The notes: a model not told the origin generated them from the letters alone. DNA of 64,000 bases from Kovacikia minuta CCNUW1 (GCF_020091585.1 NZ_CP083582.1:6706536-6770535), one strand, 5' to 3'; numbered from the stretch's first letter, positions 38,794 through 48,319 are shown. Translations and numbers: made by a program.

Positions 38794-39226
38794 GTAGCAG
38801 GTGGCAGGTGGCAGGTGGTAGGGAAAAAAAGCCAGAAAGGGTTTCAGTGATATGAGCTGTCCTAACTCTCATGGCTATGGCTATACCTACATCTGGGGAC
38901 ATATGGCTTGATGTATTAATCCGGCAACTGTTGTGGATACCTCTGCCCTCACCCTAAATCCCTCGCCCATTTTGGGAGAGGGACTTTGAATCTGACTCCC
39001 CTTCTCCTTTTATGGGAGAAGGGGTTGGGGGATGAGGGCGGTTCGGAATGCAAGATCAAATATTGCCAGGTTAATAACTAAAATTTAAAGTTAATTGAGT
39101 TTATACCAATTCTTTGTAAATCTGTACAGAACAAGGGGCTTAAGCCCCTTGCCTCACAGGGCTAACTCCATGCAGCTTCATATTCAATTGGTATTAATAA
39201 GGAATGAGAATTAAATAACATCAACT

Positions 39227-39302
39227 TTTGTAGGTTGGGTTGAGTTTGCGAAACCCAACACTCTCGTAAATGTTGGGTTTCATCCTTCAACCCAACCTAC
39301 GC
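39227..39302. repeat. Dispersed palindromic repeat, GTAGGTTGGGTT family
   Basis: TTTTGTAGGTTGGGTTGAG pairs with CTTCAACCCAACCTACG, with an inner CGAAACCCAACA / TGTTGGGTTTC. It is the long form of 5498-5550. The 529-bp gap 38794-39322 also contains a CCCTC...GAGGG type repeat (38940-39045), GGGGCTTAAGCCCC (39134-39147), and no gene. Confidence 0.7.
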
Positions 39303-39322
39303 AGGTTATTTAGTCCATGATC

Positions 39323-39622
39323 CTAAGGAAAAACGAAAGGATCTAAAGTCGCTACTGAATGAGCTGTACTCAGATCAGGAGAAGTTGCATTCACATTTAC
39401 TGGATTGGAACTTACTACTCGAAGAGTTGCGCTCAGTTCAGGAGAAGCTGAACGAACAGTGACTCGATCGAAACTAACTACCAGAAAAGTTGAACTCAGT
39501 TTAAGAGAAGTTGCATTCGCATCCACTGAATTACAACTTACTCCCCGAAGAGTTGCACTCAGTTCAGGAGAAGTTGCACTTACATAGACTGAATTGCAAC
39601 TTACAATAACTCCTTGATTCAT
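39323..39622 (-). CDS. Hypothetical protein of four 21-residue repeats
   Basis: 99 residues. Units of 21 residues: VSCNSVYVSATSPELSATLR-G, VSCNSVDANATSLKLSSTFL-V, VSFDRVTVRSASPELSATLR-V, VSSNPVNVNATSPDLSTAHS-V, then a short tail. The DNA has a matching 63-bp tandem repeat. ATG 39622 with AAGGAG inside codons 3-5 only. The opposite strand is also partly open, so coding status is unsure, but residue conservation between repeats favours this frame. Function unknown. Confidence 0.45.
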   Translation of the reverse strand: MNQGVIVSCNSVYVSATSPELSATLRGVSCNSVDANATSLKLSSTFLVVSFDRVTVRSASPELSATLRVVSSNPVNVNATSPDLSTAHSVATLDPFVFP

Positions 39623-39631
39623 AATAAAAAA

Positions 39632-39778
39632 TTAAGTGATCACAAATAAAGCATAAGCATTCCCTGATGCAGCTTCAGAATTTCCAACGTGGGCTACAAC
39701 CGTAGCAACAATCTTATTGCTTGCACTCGAATTTGAGTCAATCTCGCCTTCACACAAACTGTCGTAAACGTGAAGCAA
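39632..39778 (-). CDS. Possible small protein upstream of repeat protein
   Basis: A 48-codon frame starting at TTG 39778: LLHVYDSLCEGEIDSNSS... to ...AYALFVIT. GAGG lies ~12 bp upstream, and the sequence is not low-complexity. It ends 10 bp before the repeat protein gene. No ATG start, so weakly supported. The 39779-39924 stretch is AT-rich and likely promoter for 39925. Confidence 0.25.
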   Translation of the reverse strand: MLHVYDSLCEGEIDSNSSASNKIVATVVAHVGNSEAASGNAYALFVIT

Positions 39779-39924
39779 TCACAATGACCTCGATAAAATT
39801 AACCAAAAATATTTTTGGTGTTCCGCGATCGTGCTCCTGATTTACTTAATTTTTCTCAAGGGAAACAACCGCCCTAGCCGATAAAGTGCAAATATCCAAC
39901 CCGCACATTTAAAGGGAGTGCATC

Positions 39925-40368
39925 ATGGCAAGACGTAAAAAAGTTTCCCGTGTCCTCGAAAAAGCTCAACAACGCGAAGCCAGCCTGCGATCCATTAGTT
40001 CTCAACTCGATTTGGGCAATGGACTCACCCTGGATACCTACTCCAGTCGCCTGCAAGATTTGCAATCCCTGGTTTCCAACTACAACACCACTCTTTCCCT
40101 GCTCGACAAACTCTCGGATGATATCGCTACGATGGAACAGGAAGTCCGGGATCTCTCCGAAAAAATGTTGATGGGTGTTGGTGTCAAATACGGTAAGAGT
40201 AGCCAAGAATATGGCATGGCAGGCGGCGTACCCAAAAACAAGCGCCGTCGCTCCACAAGCCAGCAATCATCCTCTTCGGTTACGCCCACTCAATTTCACC
40301 AGACAATGCCCGCATCTACTTATAGCACTACGTCCGAACCTACAAATGGCAAAGCCCTTGTTGCCTAA
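39925..40368 (+). CDS. Hypothetical coiled-coil protein
   Basis: 147 residues. Basic start MARRKKVSRVLEKAQQREASLRSI, a central coiled coil (~25-80, LQDLQSLVSNYNTTLSLLDKLSDDIATMEQEV), GVKYGKSSQEYGM, then an S/T/Q-rich disordered tail. RBS AAAGGGAG before the ATG. I do not recognise a functional family; the first 100 residues look conserved-protein-like. Convergent with the aldehyde dehydrogenase gene. Confidence 0.7.
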   Translation: MARRKKVSRVLEKAQQREASLRSISSQLDLGNGLTLDTYSSRLQDLQSLVSNYNTTLSLLDKLSDDIATMEQEVRDLSEKMLMGVGVKYGKSSQEYGMAGGVPKNKRRRSTSQQSSSSVTPTQFHQTMPASTYSTTSEPTNGKALVA

Positions 40369-40377
40369 GCCATTCCA

Positions 40378-42084
40378 TTAGCTCCCCCCCTTCATCGCGG
40401 CGATCGCCAACCTTAGTAAATTACCCCAACTGGGTTTGGCTTGAAACTGAGTTAACAACTGACCTAATTTCCGTAGATGGCTGCGGCGAGCAACCCAGAA
40501 GGGTAGGGGGAAAATCCGAAAAGGGGCACGAAGTACGGATTTTTGGGGATGCTCAAATAGGTAAGCATTATGGACGAAGCCCTGTCCGGAGCGAATGTCA
40601 TCCAACGGATTGCCGGGAAATGCACCCCAGGGGAGCGCGGGAATTGAAAACAGAACCGCAGACCAGACATTGATCCCGATCGCCCCGTAGCGGAGTTGGG
40701 CGATCGCTGCCTCGAACGCCTTTGTCCACTGTTTTTGGGTCGCTGGATCAATCAGAACGGTACAGGATAGGTTGCCCCATACCGTTTCATTCACAAACGC
40801 CACAGCCTCATGTAAAAACTCGCCGATATCAGCAGCATCCAGGCTCACCTCCGCCAGCACACCGCAAAAGGCTTCCTGGGTCAGGGCATATTCTCCTGCT
40901 TTTGCTGGAACATCGGGAATCAGTGTCCAGGGAACGATTTCATCACTGCCAGAACTGACAGGTTGAGCCTGGGGATAGCGCTTTAGGAACGCCACAAAGC
41001 GCTGTTTGGCACCGGGGTAATAGGCATAGCGCTGCGGTGTTGCTGCCAGTTCTTGTTGCAACAGATGGAGGAATTCTCCCCGTTGCTTCCAGCTTTTTGC
41101 GGTGACAATAACCTTTGCCGCAGCGCAGTTGAAACTGGCATTGTTGACCACCATACCCGCAACGTGACGGGCTTGAAACGCCAGGTCGGATTTTGACCAG
41201 TTCCCTGGTACGACAATTACGGGTGTGACGCAACCCAGTTCCGAGGTGATGGGTTTGGGGTTAAGGGGGCGCTGAGTGGCTTTTCGTTCTGCCTGGGTTT
41301 CGGTTGTCCCCCAGACGATCGCATCATGGGTGAGATGCGATCCGGTAATGTGAATGGTGTCAACCAACGGATGCTGGCTAAGATAGCTGCCGACATCTGC
41401 GCCACCGTAGACAATTGCCAAAAAACCATCCTGCCGCAAGGGTGCAAAGGCAGCTTCCAAAATTGGGCCCATGTATTCATTCACCGGATTCATCTTCAGC
41501 AGCACGACGGCATCTTCGGCAAAAAGCTTGTACACCGCATCCAGGGGGGCGATCGAAGAAACATTCCCCGCACCCAGCACCAGCGCAACTTTTCCCTGGG
41601 TGGGCTGTTTTCGGTAAACCATACCCTGGGTGGCGGGTTGTCCCGGTTCGATCCACACTTCGCCCTTAAATCCAACCCACAGCAACCGCTCCATCAAATT
41701 ATTGGGAAATACCCTGGCAACGGTCTGCCCATTTCGACTCGTAAGGTTCAAGGGTTTCGGCTGCCCGTTTGCTTCCAGGGTTTTGATCAGTTGTTGCAGG
41801 TTCCAGAGCACTAAGCTGGGTCCAAGCAGCCACTCTTCTCCTGCCAGGGTCGCCGTTGCCGCGATGCCCTTTGCCCGACAGGCGGTTTCTGCCCAGACCT
41901 CAGCGGCTTCTGTAACGGTAGCAATACACCGTTGCAAGTAGGCGATGCGATCGGAAATACTCACCTGGAGCCAATCATTTTTGCGTTTGCTCAGGCGATG
42001 GGCGATCGCATCAATTTGCTCAATGGGTGTCGGTGGGAGCGGATCGATTCTGGCAAAATCGGTCAATGGATTTGCGGAAGACAC
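40378..42084 (-). CDS. Aldehyde dehydrogenase family protein
   Basis: 568 residues, longer than the ~490 usual. Motifs: NAD-binding GKVALVLGAGNVSSIAPLD, general-base Glu in ITSELGCVTP, catalytic Cys in NNASFNCAAAK, and late WGNLSCTVLID. Oxidises an aldehyde to acid using NAD(P); substrate unknown. The divergent glycine-rich site (LGAGN rather than the classical GSTxxG at the next strand, ITGSHLTHDA) marks a less common subgroup with an extended N-terminus. No operon partner. Confidence 0.88.
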   Translation of the reverse strand: MSSANPLTDFARIDPLPPTPIEQIDAIAHRLSKRKNDWLQVSISDRIAYLQRCIATVTEAAEVWAETACRAKGIAATATLAGEEWLLGPSLVLWNLQQLIKTLEANGQPKPLNLTSRNGQTVARVFPNNLMERLLWVGFKGEVWIEPGQPATQGMVYRKQPTQGKVALVLGAGNVSSIAPLDAVYKLFAEDAVVLLKMNPVNEYMGPILEAAFAPLRQDGFLAIVYGGADVGSYLSQHPLVDTIHITGSHLTHDAIVWGTTETQAERKATQRPLNPKPITSELGCVTPVIVVPGNWSKSDLAFQARHVAGMVVNNASFNCAAAKVIVTAKSWKQRGEFLHLLQQELAATPQRYAYYPGAKQRFVAFLKRYPQAQPVSSGSDEIVPWTLIPDVPAKAGEYALTQEAFCGVLAEVSLDAADIGEFLHEAVAFVNETVWGNLSCTVLIDPATQKQWTKAFEAAIAQLRYGAIGINVWSAVLFSIPALPWGAFPGNPLDDIRSGQGFVHNAYLFEHPQKSVLRAPFRIFPLPFWVARRSHLRKLGQLLTQFQAKPSWGNLLRLAIAAMKGGS

Positions 42085-42177
42085 AGCAGTTGCAGTAGAG
42101 TTCCCCTTAATTCTCCCATCCCTGGATAAGAAATATGCTCAGACTATGGGTGAATGGCACTGACTTAAGGGATTTTA

Positions 42178-42208
42178 GATCCCCGGATTCTTGAAGAATC
42201 CGGGGATC
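42178..42208. repeat. Perfect 31-bp palindrome
   Basis: GATCCCCGGATTC followed by the loop and GAATCCGGGGATC; the whole 31 bp is a self-complementary hairpin. It lies upstream of the aldehyde dehydrogenase start in the 380-bp gap to the CDF remnant, which is otherwise filled by MITE-like repeats. Confidence 0.85.
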
Positions 42209-42355
42209 TGGACGCCTAGTTTTTGCTTATTTCAGTGCCATTCGACTATGGGTAATGTCAAACCTGTGGAATGGGGGTTCTGTAGAGACACGATGCATCG
42301 CCTCTCTACAAGGATTTCTAAATTTGCCACGATAACCAATCAATTGGATTTCATC

Positions 42356-42455
42356 AGGACTTAAGCAGCAACCGGGTTTCCACACGAGCATCTGTGATTT
42401 GGTCGTTGAAATTCTGTTTAGAAACCCGGTTTCTTGCAAACCGCGCGTAAGTCCT
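42356..42455. repeat. MITE-like palindrome with AGGACTT ends
   Basis: AGGACTTAAGCA and GCGTAAGTCCT form ends related to those of 31885-31986, and inner AACCGGGTTTC / GAAACCCGGTT are inverted. It lies next to the original 3' end of the CDF transporter gene. Confidence 0.75.
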
Positions 42456-42463
42456 CATTCATA

Positions 42464-43337
42464 TTAGATTTGGCAATTTGGTTCCAGCACACAGGGATGA
42501 TTCGAGTCACCCACTTCAATTTGGAGGGTGGCGTGATGGATACCTCATATCTTGCACCAAGGTCAGAAACCGGGTTTCTTGCCATTAATCCAACCTGAAA
42601 CCCTTAATTCTGCGTTCAGAAACCCGGTTTCTCAAAGCTTGTTGAGAATGGTGCAAGATGTCAGATACCGAAATGATCCTGTAACTCTTGACAAATCTGA
42701 GCCGGGAATCCGTCCCCTGGATGCCCCCCTGGAATGACGAGATGGGCTGTCAGGGCGGTTTCTACCGTACTCATACTCCAAATATGCAAGTCGTGAATTT
42801 GGGTGACACCGGGACGCTCAGACAGATAGGTGCGAACAGCCCGTTCATCAACGGTGTGGGGAACCCCATCGATGTTCCCGTGTTAATGGCAATGCCGATC
42901 GCTGCGACTCCAATCACGATCGCCCCATTCACTTCGCCCGGATTGATCAGACGATGAACGGATTCCCAAACAATTCCCCCTGTTGCCACCAGCAGAAAGA
43001 CCGCGTTTAGAAAAGCGGCAAGAACCGAAGATTTACGCCATCCATAGGTGTATCGAGCGGAGGGTCGGCGACGAACTAACAAACTCGCGATCCATGCCAG
43101 CAATATGCCTAAAACATCGCTCAGGTTATGCCCTGCATCGGCAATCAGCGCAACTGAGTTGGCTAACAAGCCAAAGGTAAACTCAGTTAAAACAAGCCCT
43201 CCATTCAGCAACAGCCCAATCACAAACGCCCGATTGTAGTTCGCAGGTGCATGGTGCCCGTGCCCATGATGAGAATGTTGAGGGTGGGAATGTTCATCGT
43301 GGGAATGGGAATGCTGACGGCTGTGCTGATGCGGCAT
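42464..43337 (-). pseudogene. CDF-family cation efflux transporter (CzcD-like), disrupted
   Basis: His-rich N-terminus (HSRQHSHSHDEHSHPQ) and helices with ADAGHNLSDVLGI (metal-site D/H) mark a Zn/Co/Cd exporter. The open frame 43337-42771 goes out of frame after AIGIAINTG. In the next frame, IDGVPHTVDERAVRTYL, DLHIWSMSTVETALTAHL and ELQDHFGI give the C-terminal cytoplasmic domain, so ~70 residues (last helices) are deleted near 42880. A MITE (42549-42660) then interrupts the C-terminus, which resumes beyond it as HHATLQIEVGDSNHPC to a TAA at 42464. Not functional as a normal transporter. Confidence 0.85.
42549..42660. mobile_element. MITE with ATCTTGCACC ends inserted in CDF gene
   Basis: Ends ATCTTGCACC and GGTGCAAGAT are identical to the 10-bp inverted repeats of the IS at 58988-60241, and the right-end TTGAGANTGGTGCAAGAT is shared. 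Inner CAGAAACCGGGTTTCT is inverted. Short GGTATC direct repeats lie on both sides just outside the ends. It splits the CDF pseudogene between FGI and HHATLQ. Confidence 0.8.
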
Positions 43338-43548
43338 AGAGCAAGGATTTTAAGGGCAGCCAGGGGATGATCCAGTGTTCCTCATATTCTAGTTCAGAAC
43401 CATTTACAGCGGTTGTCATGGGGTGTGGGGTGTGGGGTGGGGTTATTGTTCGGTAGAATATGTTCTAATTTGCTTCTCAGGAATAGGGTGGGGGATGAAG
43501 ACTTTCCCCTTTCCCCTTCTGACCCCTGCCCCCCTTACAGGAGAAATT

Positions 43549-44961
43549 GTGAATACCAAGGAAATTAAAAAAGAAGCAAATCTCCTGTATAAGGCAATCT
43601 TCCCTGTGCTGGAATTGGGCGAGAACTTTGAACAATTCTTTTTGGCTGATCTAGCAAAAATTATTCAAATTTGCGGACGGAGCAACGGCAAAATTAGTTC
43701 GAATGAATTACTCGGCTTTCTGGTTGTTTATGCACTGGTAAAGCACGATAAAGAAAAGCTATCTATCGCCGTTAATTTGTGGGATGCCCCCAGTGAAACG
43801 AGACAAAAAACAGAAAAGGAAACACTCAAAATTCTGCTGGAATTGACGGGAGGCAGCCATCAAGAGCAGTTAGCGCTACCCTCGGTGCTGAATCAATGGG
43901 ATGAGCAAAAGGGGACGAATTATTTAGATAAGGCAGTGAATGCAATCTACCGCTTTGCGCAAGTATTAGTGAAAGCAGATGGTCGGGTGACGATGCCTGA
44001 AATGGAGGCACTGTCGCAGATATGGAAATTGCTTCACTCCTACGACAATCCCAAGAAATTTCTCCAGGAACCCATTACAAAAACACCTCCGGCACCCGCT
44101 AAAGGGTTAGATCAGGTGTTGGATGAGCTGAATCAATTGATTGGACTGGAAAATATTAAGACCGAGATTAGAACCCTCACCAACTTTTTGAGAATTCAAA
44201 AGGAGCGATCGCAACGGGGACTTCCCACCACTGCCGTTTCGCTCCATTCGGTTTTTTGTGGACCTCCTGGCACCGGAAAGACAACGGTCGCCCGATTGAT
44301 GGGACGCATTTTCAAAGAATTAGGGTTCCTGACAAAAGGACATTTGGTGGAAACCGATCGGGCAGGTATGGTGGCATCCCATATTGGTGGCACTGCCGAA
44401 AAAGTAGACAAACTGGTGGAGTCTGCCCTGGATGGTGTGCTGTTTGTGGATGAAGCCTACGCCCTCACTCCGGAGGAGTCCGGACGAGATTTTGGGCAGG
44501 AGGCGATCGATGTGTTGCTGAAGCGGATGGAAGATTACCGCCAACGGTTAGTCGTCATTGTGGCAGGCTACACTGAGCCAATGAATACCTTCATTGAATC
44601 CAATCCCGGTTTGAAATCGCGCTTCAATCGCTATTTCTACTTCAAAGACTATACCCCCGATGAACTGGTTGCGATATTCAATAAGCTCTGTAAAGACAGC
44701 CGCTTTTTTCCCACGGAAGCAGCGAACCAGATGTTGCGCGATCGGTTCACCCACCTCTACAACAACCGGGATGAAACCTTTGGCAATGCCCGTTTGGTCA
44801 GAAATCTGTTTGAGAAAACGATCGAACAACAGGCAAACCGTTTAGCAGCCGTTGTCTCTCTCACCGATGAGATTCTGACAACCATCCTTCCCGAAGACAT
44901 TCCCCCAGTCGAAACGGTTATTCCCCTGAGTGAAGCGCGAGTTCCCCGCCCAAAATTGTGA
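43549..44961 (+). CDS. TerB-like domain - CbbX/SpoVK-type AAA+ ATPase
   Basis: 470 residues from GTG 43549, chosen because AGGAGA sits 6-7 bp before it; upstream open codons are repeat DNA (GTGTGGG). Residues ~10-170 are helical and TerB-like ([35 protein letters not shown]). AAA+ module: Walker [13 protein letters not shown], Walker [11 protein letters not shown], sensor 1 [10 protein letters not shown], Arg finger region [14 protein letters not shown]. Similar ATPases remodel protein complexes (CbbX on Rubisco; SpoVK). No Rubisco genes nearby, so target unknown. Confidence 0.85.
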   Translation: MNTKEIKKEANLLYKAIFPVLELGENFEQFFLADLAKIIQICGRSNGKISSNELLGFLVVYALVKHDKEKLSIAVNLWDAPSETRQKTEKETLKILLELTGGSHQEQLALPSVLNQWDEQKGTNYLDKAVNAIYRFAQVLVKADGRVTMPEMEALSQIWKLLHSYDNPKKFLQEPITKTPPAPAKGLDQVLDELNQLIGLENIKTEIRTLTNFLRIQKERSQRGLPTTAVSLHSVFCGPPGTGKTTVARLMGRIFKELGFLTKGHLVETDRAGMVASHIGGTAEKVDKLVESALDGVLFVDEAYALTPEESGRDFGQEAIDVLLKRMEDYRQRLVVIVAGYTEPMNTFIESNPGLKSRFNRYFYFKDYTPDELVAIFNKLCKDSRFFPTEAANQMLRDRFTHLYNNRDETFGNARLVRNLFEKTIEQQANRLAAVVSLTDEILTTILPEDIPPVETVIPLSEARVPRPKL

Positions 44962-44986
44962 GGTGACGCCATGCGACAGGGTGTAA

Positions 44987-45601
44987 TTATTGACTGGAAT
45001 TAAAGACTTGCTCTGCGGTTAGATGCAACTCAGGAAAAGTCGCAGAAATGATCCGATCGCTACCCCGAAACTGCTGTCCTTGATAAATTCCATCGATTAA
45101 CTGATAAACCGTTACCACAGGTTGCTTGGGTGAACCAATATAACGTTTGCCTCCCAGCCCCAAATAATCAGTGATCCAGTATTCTGGAATCCCTAAGGTT
45201 TCGTAGTCCTCCAGTTTACGAGCATAGTCATTCTGCCAATTTGTACTTACCACCTCAACAACCAGCTTCACAGATCTACCCAGAGTAATGATTGGCTCAG
45301 TTCTCCACAATGGTTCACTTGCCAAAGCTGTTTGATCAAGAATCACAACATCGGGTCTAAAAGCCGAATTCGGACCTAGCGGGTTGATCAGGCATTTCAT
45401 CGGAATAAACCAGGGTATACCGAGTTGATCAATTGCTACATTGAACTTACGATTTATGAATCCGGCAACCTGTTCGTGCAGTCCTGTCGGCTCCAAGTCG
45501 ATTAGCTCTCCATCAATTAGCTCGTAACGAACCTGATCCAGGTAATTAGCAATAAACGCCTCAAAGCTCAGAGTACCTGCATAGGAAACTGCTGGAACCA
45601 T
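44987..45601 (-). CDS. Uma2 family (DUF820) putative endonuclease
   Basis: 204 residues. YELIDGELIDLEPTGLHEQVAG, FRPDVVILD, LVVEVVSTNWQNDYARKLEDYETLGIPEYWITDY: the PD-(D/E)XK-like core of the large Uma2 family in cyanobacteria (D in RPDVV, E in VVEVVS, K in RKLEDY). Precise role unknown. Convergent with the AAA+ gene. Confidence 0.93.
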   Translation of the reverse strand: MVPAVSYAGTLSFEAFIANYLDQVRYELIDGELIDLEPTGLHEQVAGFINRKFNVAIDQLGIPWFIPMKCLINPLGPNSAFRPDVVILDQTALASEPLWRTEPIITLGRSVKLVVEVVSTNWQNDYARKLEDYETLGIPEYWITDYLGLGGKRYIGSPKQPVVTVYQLIDGIYQGQQFRGSDRIISATFPELHLTAEQVFNSSQ

Positions 45602-45742
45602 AGGGATTTCCCCTTAAATTGGATTGAGAGCAGGATTAAACCCGCTCATCTCATTCTACAGAGTCATCACTTCGCACAAAACGCTCAGATCCCCGGCTTC
45701 TGATAACTTCCCTTCTGCCTTCTGCCCTCTACCTTCTTTCGT

Positions 45743-45850
45743 TATACCGATTTAAATGAACTTCTGGGCAAATGCGAACCATCGTTAGGGGCGGGTTTCG
45801 TTGAGATAGTTGGTTTAGCTGAATCGATACGGACTAAACCCGCCCCTACA
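45743..45850. repeat. Dispersed palindromic repeat, GGGGCGGGTTT family, copy 2
   Basis: TATACCGATTTAAATGAAC, then GGGCAAATGCGAAC and GGGGCGGGTTT, pairing with AAACCCGCCCCTACA. Inverted relative to 20974-21079. Fills the gap 45602-45882. Confidence 0.75.
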
Positions 45851-45882
45851 GGCATCTGCCCTATTCTCAATTTAATTGGGTA

Positions 45883-46197
45883 TTAATATTCCAAGAACAA
45901 GGTATTAAAGCTTCCTAACTCCACGGGTTGCCCTTGCGTCATGGGTTTAGGAGCAGCAGGGGATGCATCTTGCAACCGATCGGCAGATTCCTTCAACTCG
46001 CCGATCTGACTCTCGATCGCCTGTAGGCGCGTTTGGATGCGATCGCGGCGTTGCTCCAGCGATACCAATTCTTTTTGGAGGCGTTTCTTCTCATTCACCA
46101 GCTTGTAGATATCCAAATAGGCAGACGCCTCAGTATTCTGACGAGGCATCGTACTGATTTGAGGACGAGTCCGTTCCTGCCGAAAATGGGGGCGCAT
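45883..46197 (-). CDS. Hypothetical coiled-coil protein
   Basis: 104 residues. Basic N-terminus with ISTMPRQNTEASAYLDIYKLVNE, then a coiled coil (KKRLQKELVSLEQRRDRIQTRL) and a short tail. The STMPR...YLD.YKL..EKKRL pattern resembles small proteins sometimes found with gas vesicle genes (GvpV-like), but no gas vesicle genes are in the window, so the link is only a suggestion. Confidence 0.55.
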   Translation of the reverse strand: MRPHFRQERTRPQISTMPRQNTEASAYLDIYKLVNEKKRLQKELVSLEQRRDRIQTRLQAIESQIGELKESADRLQDASPAAPKPMTQGQPVELGSFNTLFLEY

Positions 46198-46335
46198 AGG
46201 AATCTCCAGTAAAGTGCCCTTAGTGTGCCCAATTCTTTGGTAGAGCTTACACGAAGCATGACGTTGGTGAATAAGTTATCATGTGTCAGCTTTTTTCACC
46301 GCTGATTGTCTATTTAGCTGGCTCCGCTCCAATCT

Positions 46336-47265
46336 TTAGAGAATGTTTGTAAAAGAGCGTTAAGCTGTTTTTTGTTTCCACCTTCTGCGATTATTTTCTA
46401 ATCGCCTCAGCATCAACCGAATCATTGCGATATAGACCATCCCTTCATGATTTTCTGGCAACCGTTCATAATCTCGTGTCAATGCACGTCCATTTTCTAA
46501 CCACGCCCAAGTGCGTTCGACTATCCATCGCTGCGGTTGCACTGAAAACCCTTTTCCTTCCTGTTTGACCCCCTCAAACACCACGCCATACACCGCTTCA
46601 ATATCAACCTCTAAATCCCCTTGATACCCCTGGTCTGCCAAGATCTTTGCCAAGCGCCCATAGCGCGCTCCAAGACCCCAAACAACACCCAAGGGGCAGC
46701 TTTGACATCGGCTTGATTGGCAGATCCCACGTGACACTTGAGGATTAAACCAAGCACATCGACAACCCCCGTTCGCTTGCGTCCTTTCACCTTTTTGTAG
46801 CCGTCAATGCCAATTTCCTTCCCCCTTTTTCTCCCAGTCGCACAGACTGGCTATCGATGATCCCTAAACTCGGTTCTGCCGCTCGCCCTTCCAACTGCCG
46901 CACCTGCCCCACTAACGTCACATTAATTGCCTCCCACACCCCTAGACGAACCCACAATCGAAAGTATCCATCCACGGTTTGCCACGCCGGAAAGTCTGCG
47001 GGTAGGTTACGCCATTTCACCCCATTATCCTGACGGTAAAAAATCGCGTCTAACACTTCGCGTAAATCCACTTCCCGCAAGCCTCCAACTGGTTTATCCG
47101 GAGGCAGTAAAGGCTCAATCCTTTGCCATTCCGCATCGGTTAAATCACTGCCGTAGGTTTTGAGTTTTCCCATTGTCCGTTCTGCCTCCTTCTCTGGTTC
47201 CCTCATAACTCCTTTGCCAGATTGATAACCTATTCTCGTAATCTTTATTTACAAACATTCTCTAA
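46336..47265 (-). mobile_element. IS5-family (IS427-type) element, copy 1
   Basis: Perfect 18-bp inverted repeats TTAGAGAATGTTTGTAAA (46336-46353) and its complement (47248-47265); 930 bp. TA flanks both sides. It is inserted in, and joined to a deletion of, the IS4 copy at 47266-48062: the IS4 reading frame is cut after VMALNL and its 3' half is missing on the far side. Confidence 0.88.
46360..47173 (-). pseudogene. IS5-family transposase, frameshifted
   Basis: OrfA from ATG 47173: DLTDAEWQRIEPLLPP, GVKWRNLPADFP, IIDSQSV (first Asp) to LGEKGGRK, ending at a tga near 46787. The -1 frame at AAAAGGGGGA continues GIDGYKKVKGRK and VDVLGL. A second, unexpected shift near 46680 is needed to reach GRLAKILADQGY, and the rest (PQRWIVERTWAWLENGRALTRDYERLPENHEG) holds the final Glu. 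So beyond the normal programmed shift this copy is broken. Confidence 0.8.
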
Positions 47266-48062
47266 GTTCAACGCCATCACCCCACCGACGAACTTCTTCT
47301 TGCTGTAGAAGCCATCAACCACCCAATACTTGAGGTGGGTTGGCAAGTAGGGGTAGGTGTCTTGCAGATGCTTGAGATAAGCATCCATGCGGGTGGGTTC
47401 GACCGCCGTTTCCTCCACTTCTGCCGGTGCTGTTGACTTGACGGGAAGTTGCTCAAGCATCTGCCGAGCCTGCTCAACCGTTTCCCAGCGAATGGACTGA
47501 GGTTGGCTTTGGGCTTTTGCCTTGGGCTTTGCGAGACCGGCCGGAGTTTGTTGAACCGATAGGCTGTAGCCGCGCTGCGCCTCAACATCAATCACGGCGA
47601 TCACCGAAATCTCTAAGCCCTTCTGGGTACGACTCTGACTGCCGTTGTAAAACCAATCCAACCCGTAGGTCGATTTGCCACTTTTAGGGATAAATGAGCA
47701 GTCCATCCCACCAATGCAAGTCGCACTGCTCTGGGATTGCGGCCTCAATCAACTGGGCGTTCAAGCTCATGAAGCAAAACGCTGGATGGGATTGGCGGCG
47801 GTAGGTTTTCTCCGACAACTCACTGTAGCGGCTCAGATTCGTAAAGTTGACTTTGCCACACACTAGAAGAATGGTTGGAAACAGGGTCAGCAAAAACTTT
47901 TGTTGCGGTTTGTCAAAGCCCCCATTTTGGCAAATAGGGCTTGTAGAATAGTCTTCATCGCTACCTCTGGGGTGTTTGATTCAATACCTGCACCTTACAA
48001 ACAGAGGTAGCTTTTTGTCTAGAAGCTTGAATTTTCTCTCCAAAAAATGTCCGGACTATTGC
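47266..48062 (-). mobile_element. IS4-family element remnant, copy 1
   Basis: Right end with inverted repeat around GTCCGGACTATTGC (to 48062). Contains the 5' half of an IS4 transposase: LTLFPTILLVCGKVNFTNLSRYSEL..., a frameshift near 47740, then GGMDCSFIPKSGKSTYGLDWF (first Asp), KYWVVDGFYSKKKFVGGV and the cut at 47266. The 3' half is lost with the IS5 insertion. Homologous to the fuller copy at 52271-54638. It is itself inserted in an IS630-type gene (48063-48249). Confidence 0.82.
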
Positions 48063-48249
48063 TTTGATTACATGCGCTGATAAAGCCAAGCGAGACTTGC
48101 AGAACGGATTGAATCTCTCGATAGCTATAATCTTGCTGCCTCATTTGCACCGCTAGCGCACGCTTGAGTTCTCCGGGGCGAGGGTGCTTTGAATAAATTC
48201 TTGGAGAGCGTCCATACTTAGAGCAGTGAGACAGAAGGAAACTGTTCAT
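48063..48249 (-). pseudogene. IS630-family transposase, N-terminal fragment
   Basis: About 60 residues: KYGRSPRIYSKHPRPGELKRAL and DYSYREIQSVLQVSLGFISACN, an N-terminal helix-turn-helix of IS630-type transposases. Truncated by the IS4 end exactly after CN. The catalytic part is absent. Confidence 0.65.
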
Positions 48250-48319
48250 TTATTCTATCATTCGTTCATATCCTATTTAGGGTGGCTATACACCACTAGT
48301 TGCTGCACGCAAGGTCTGG

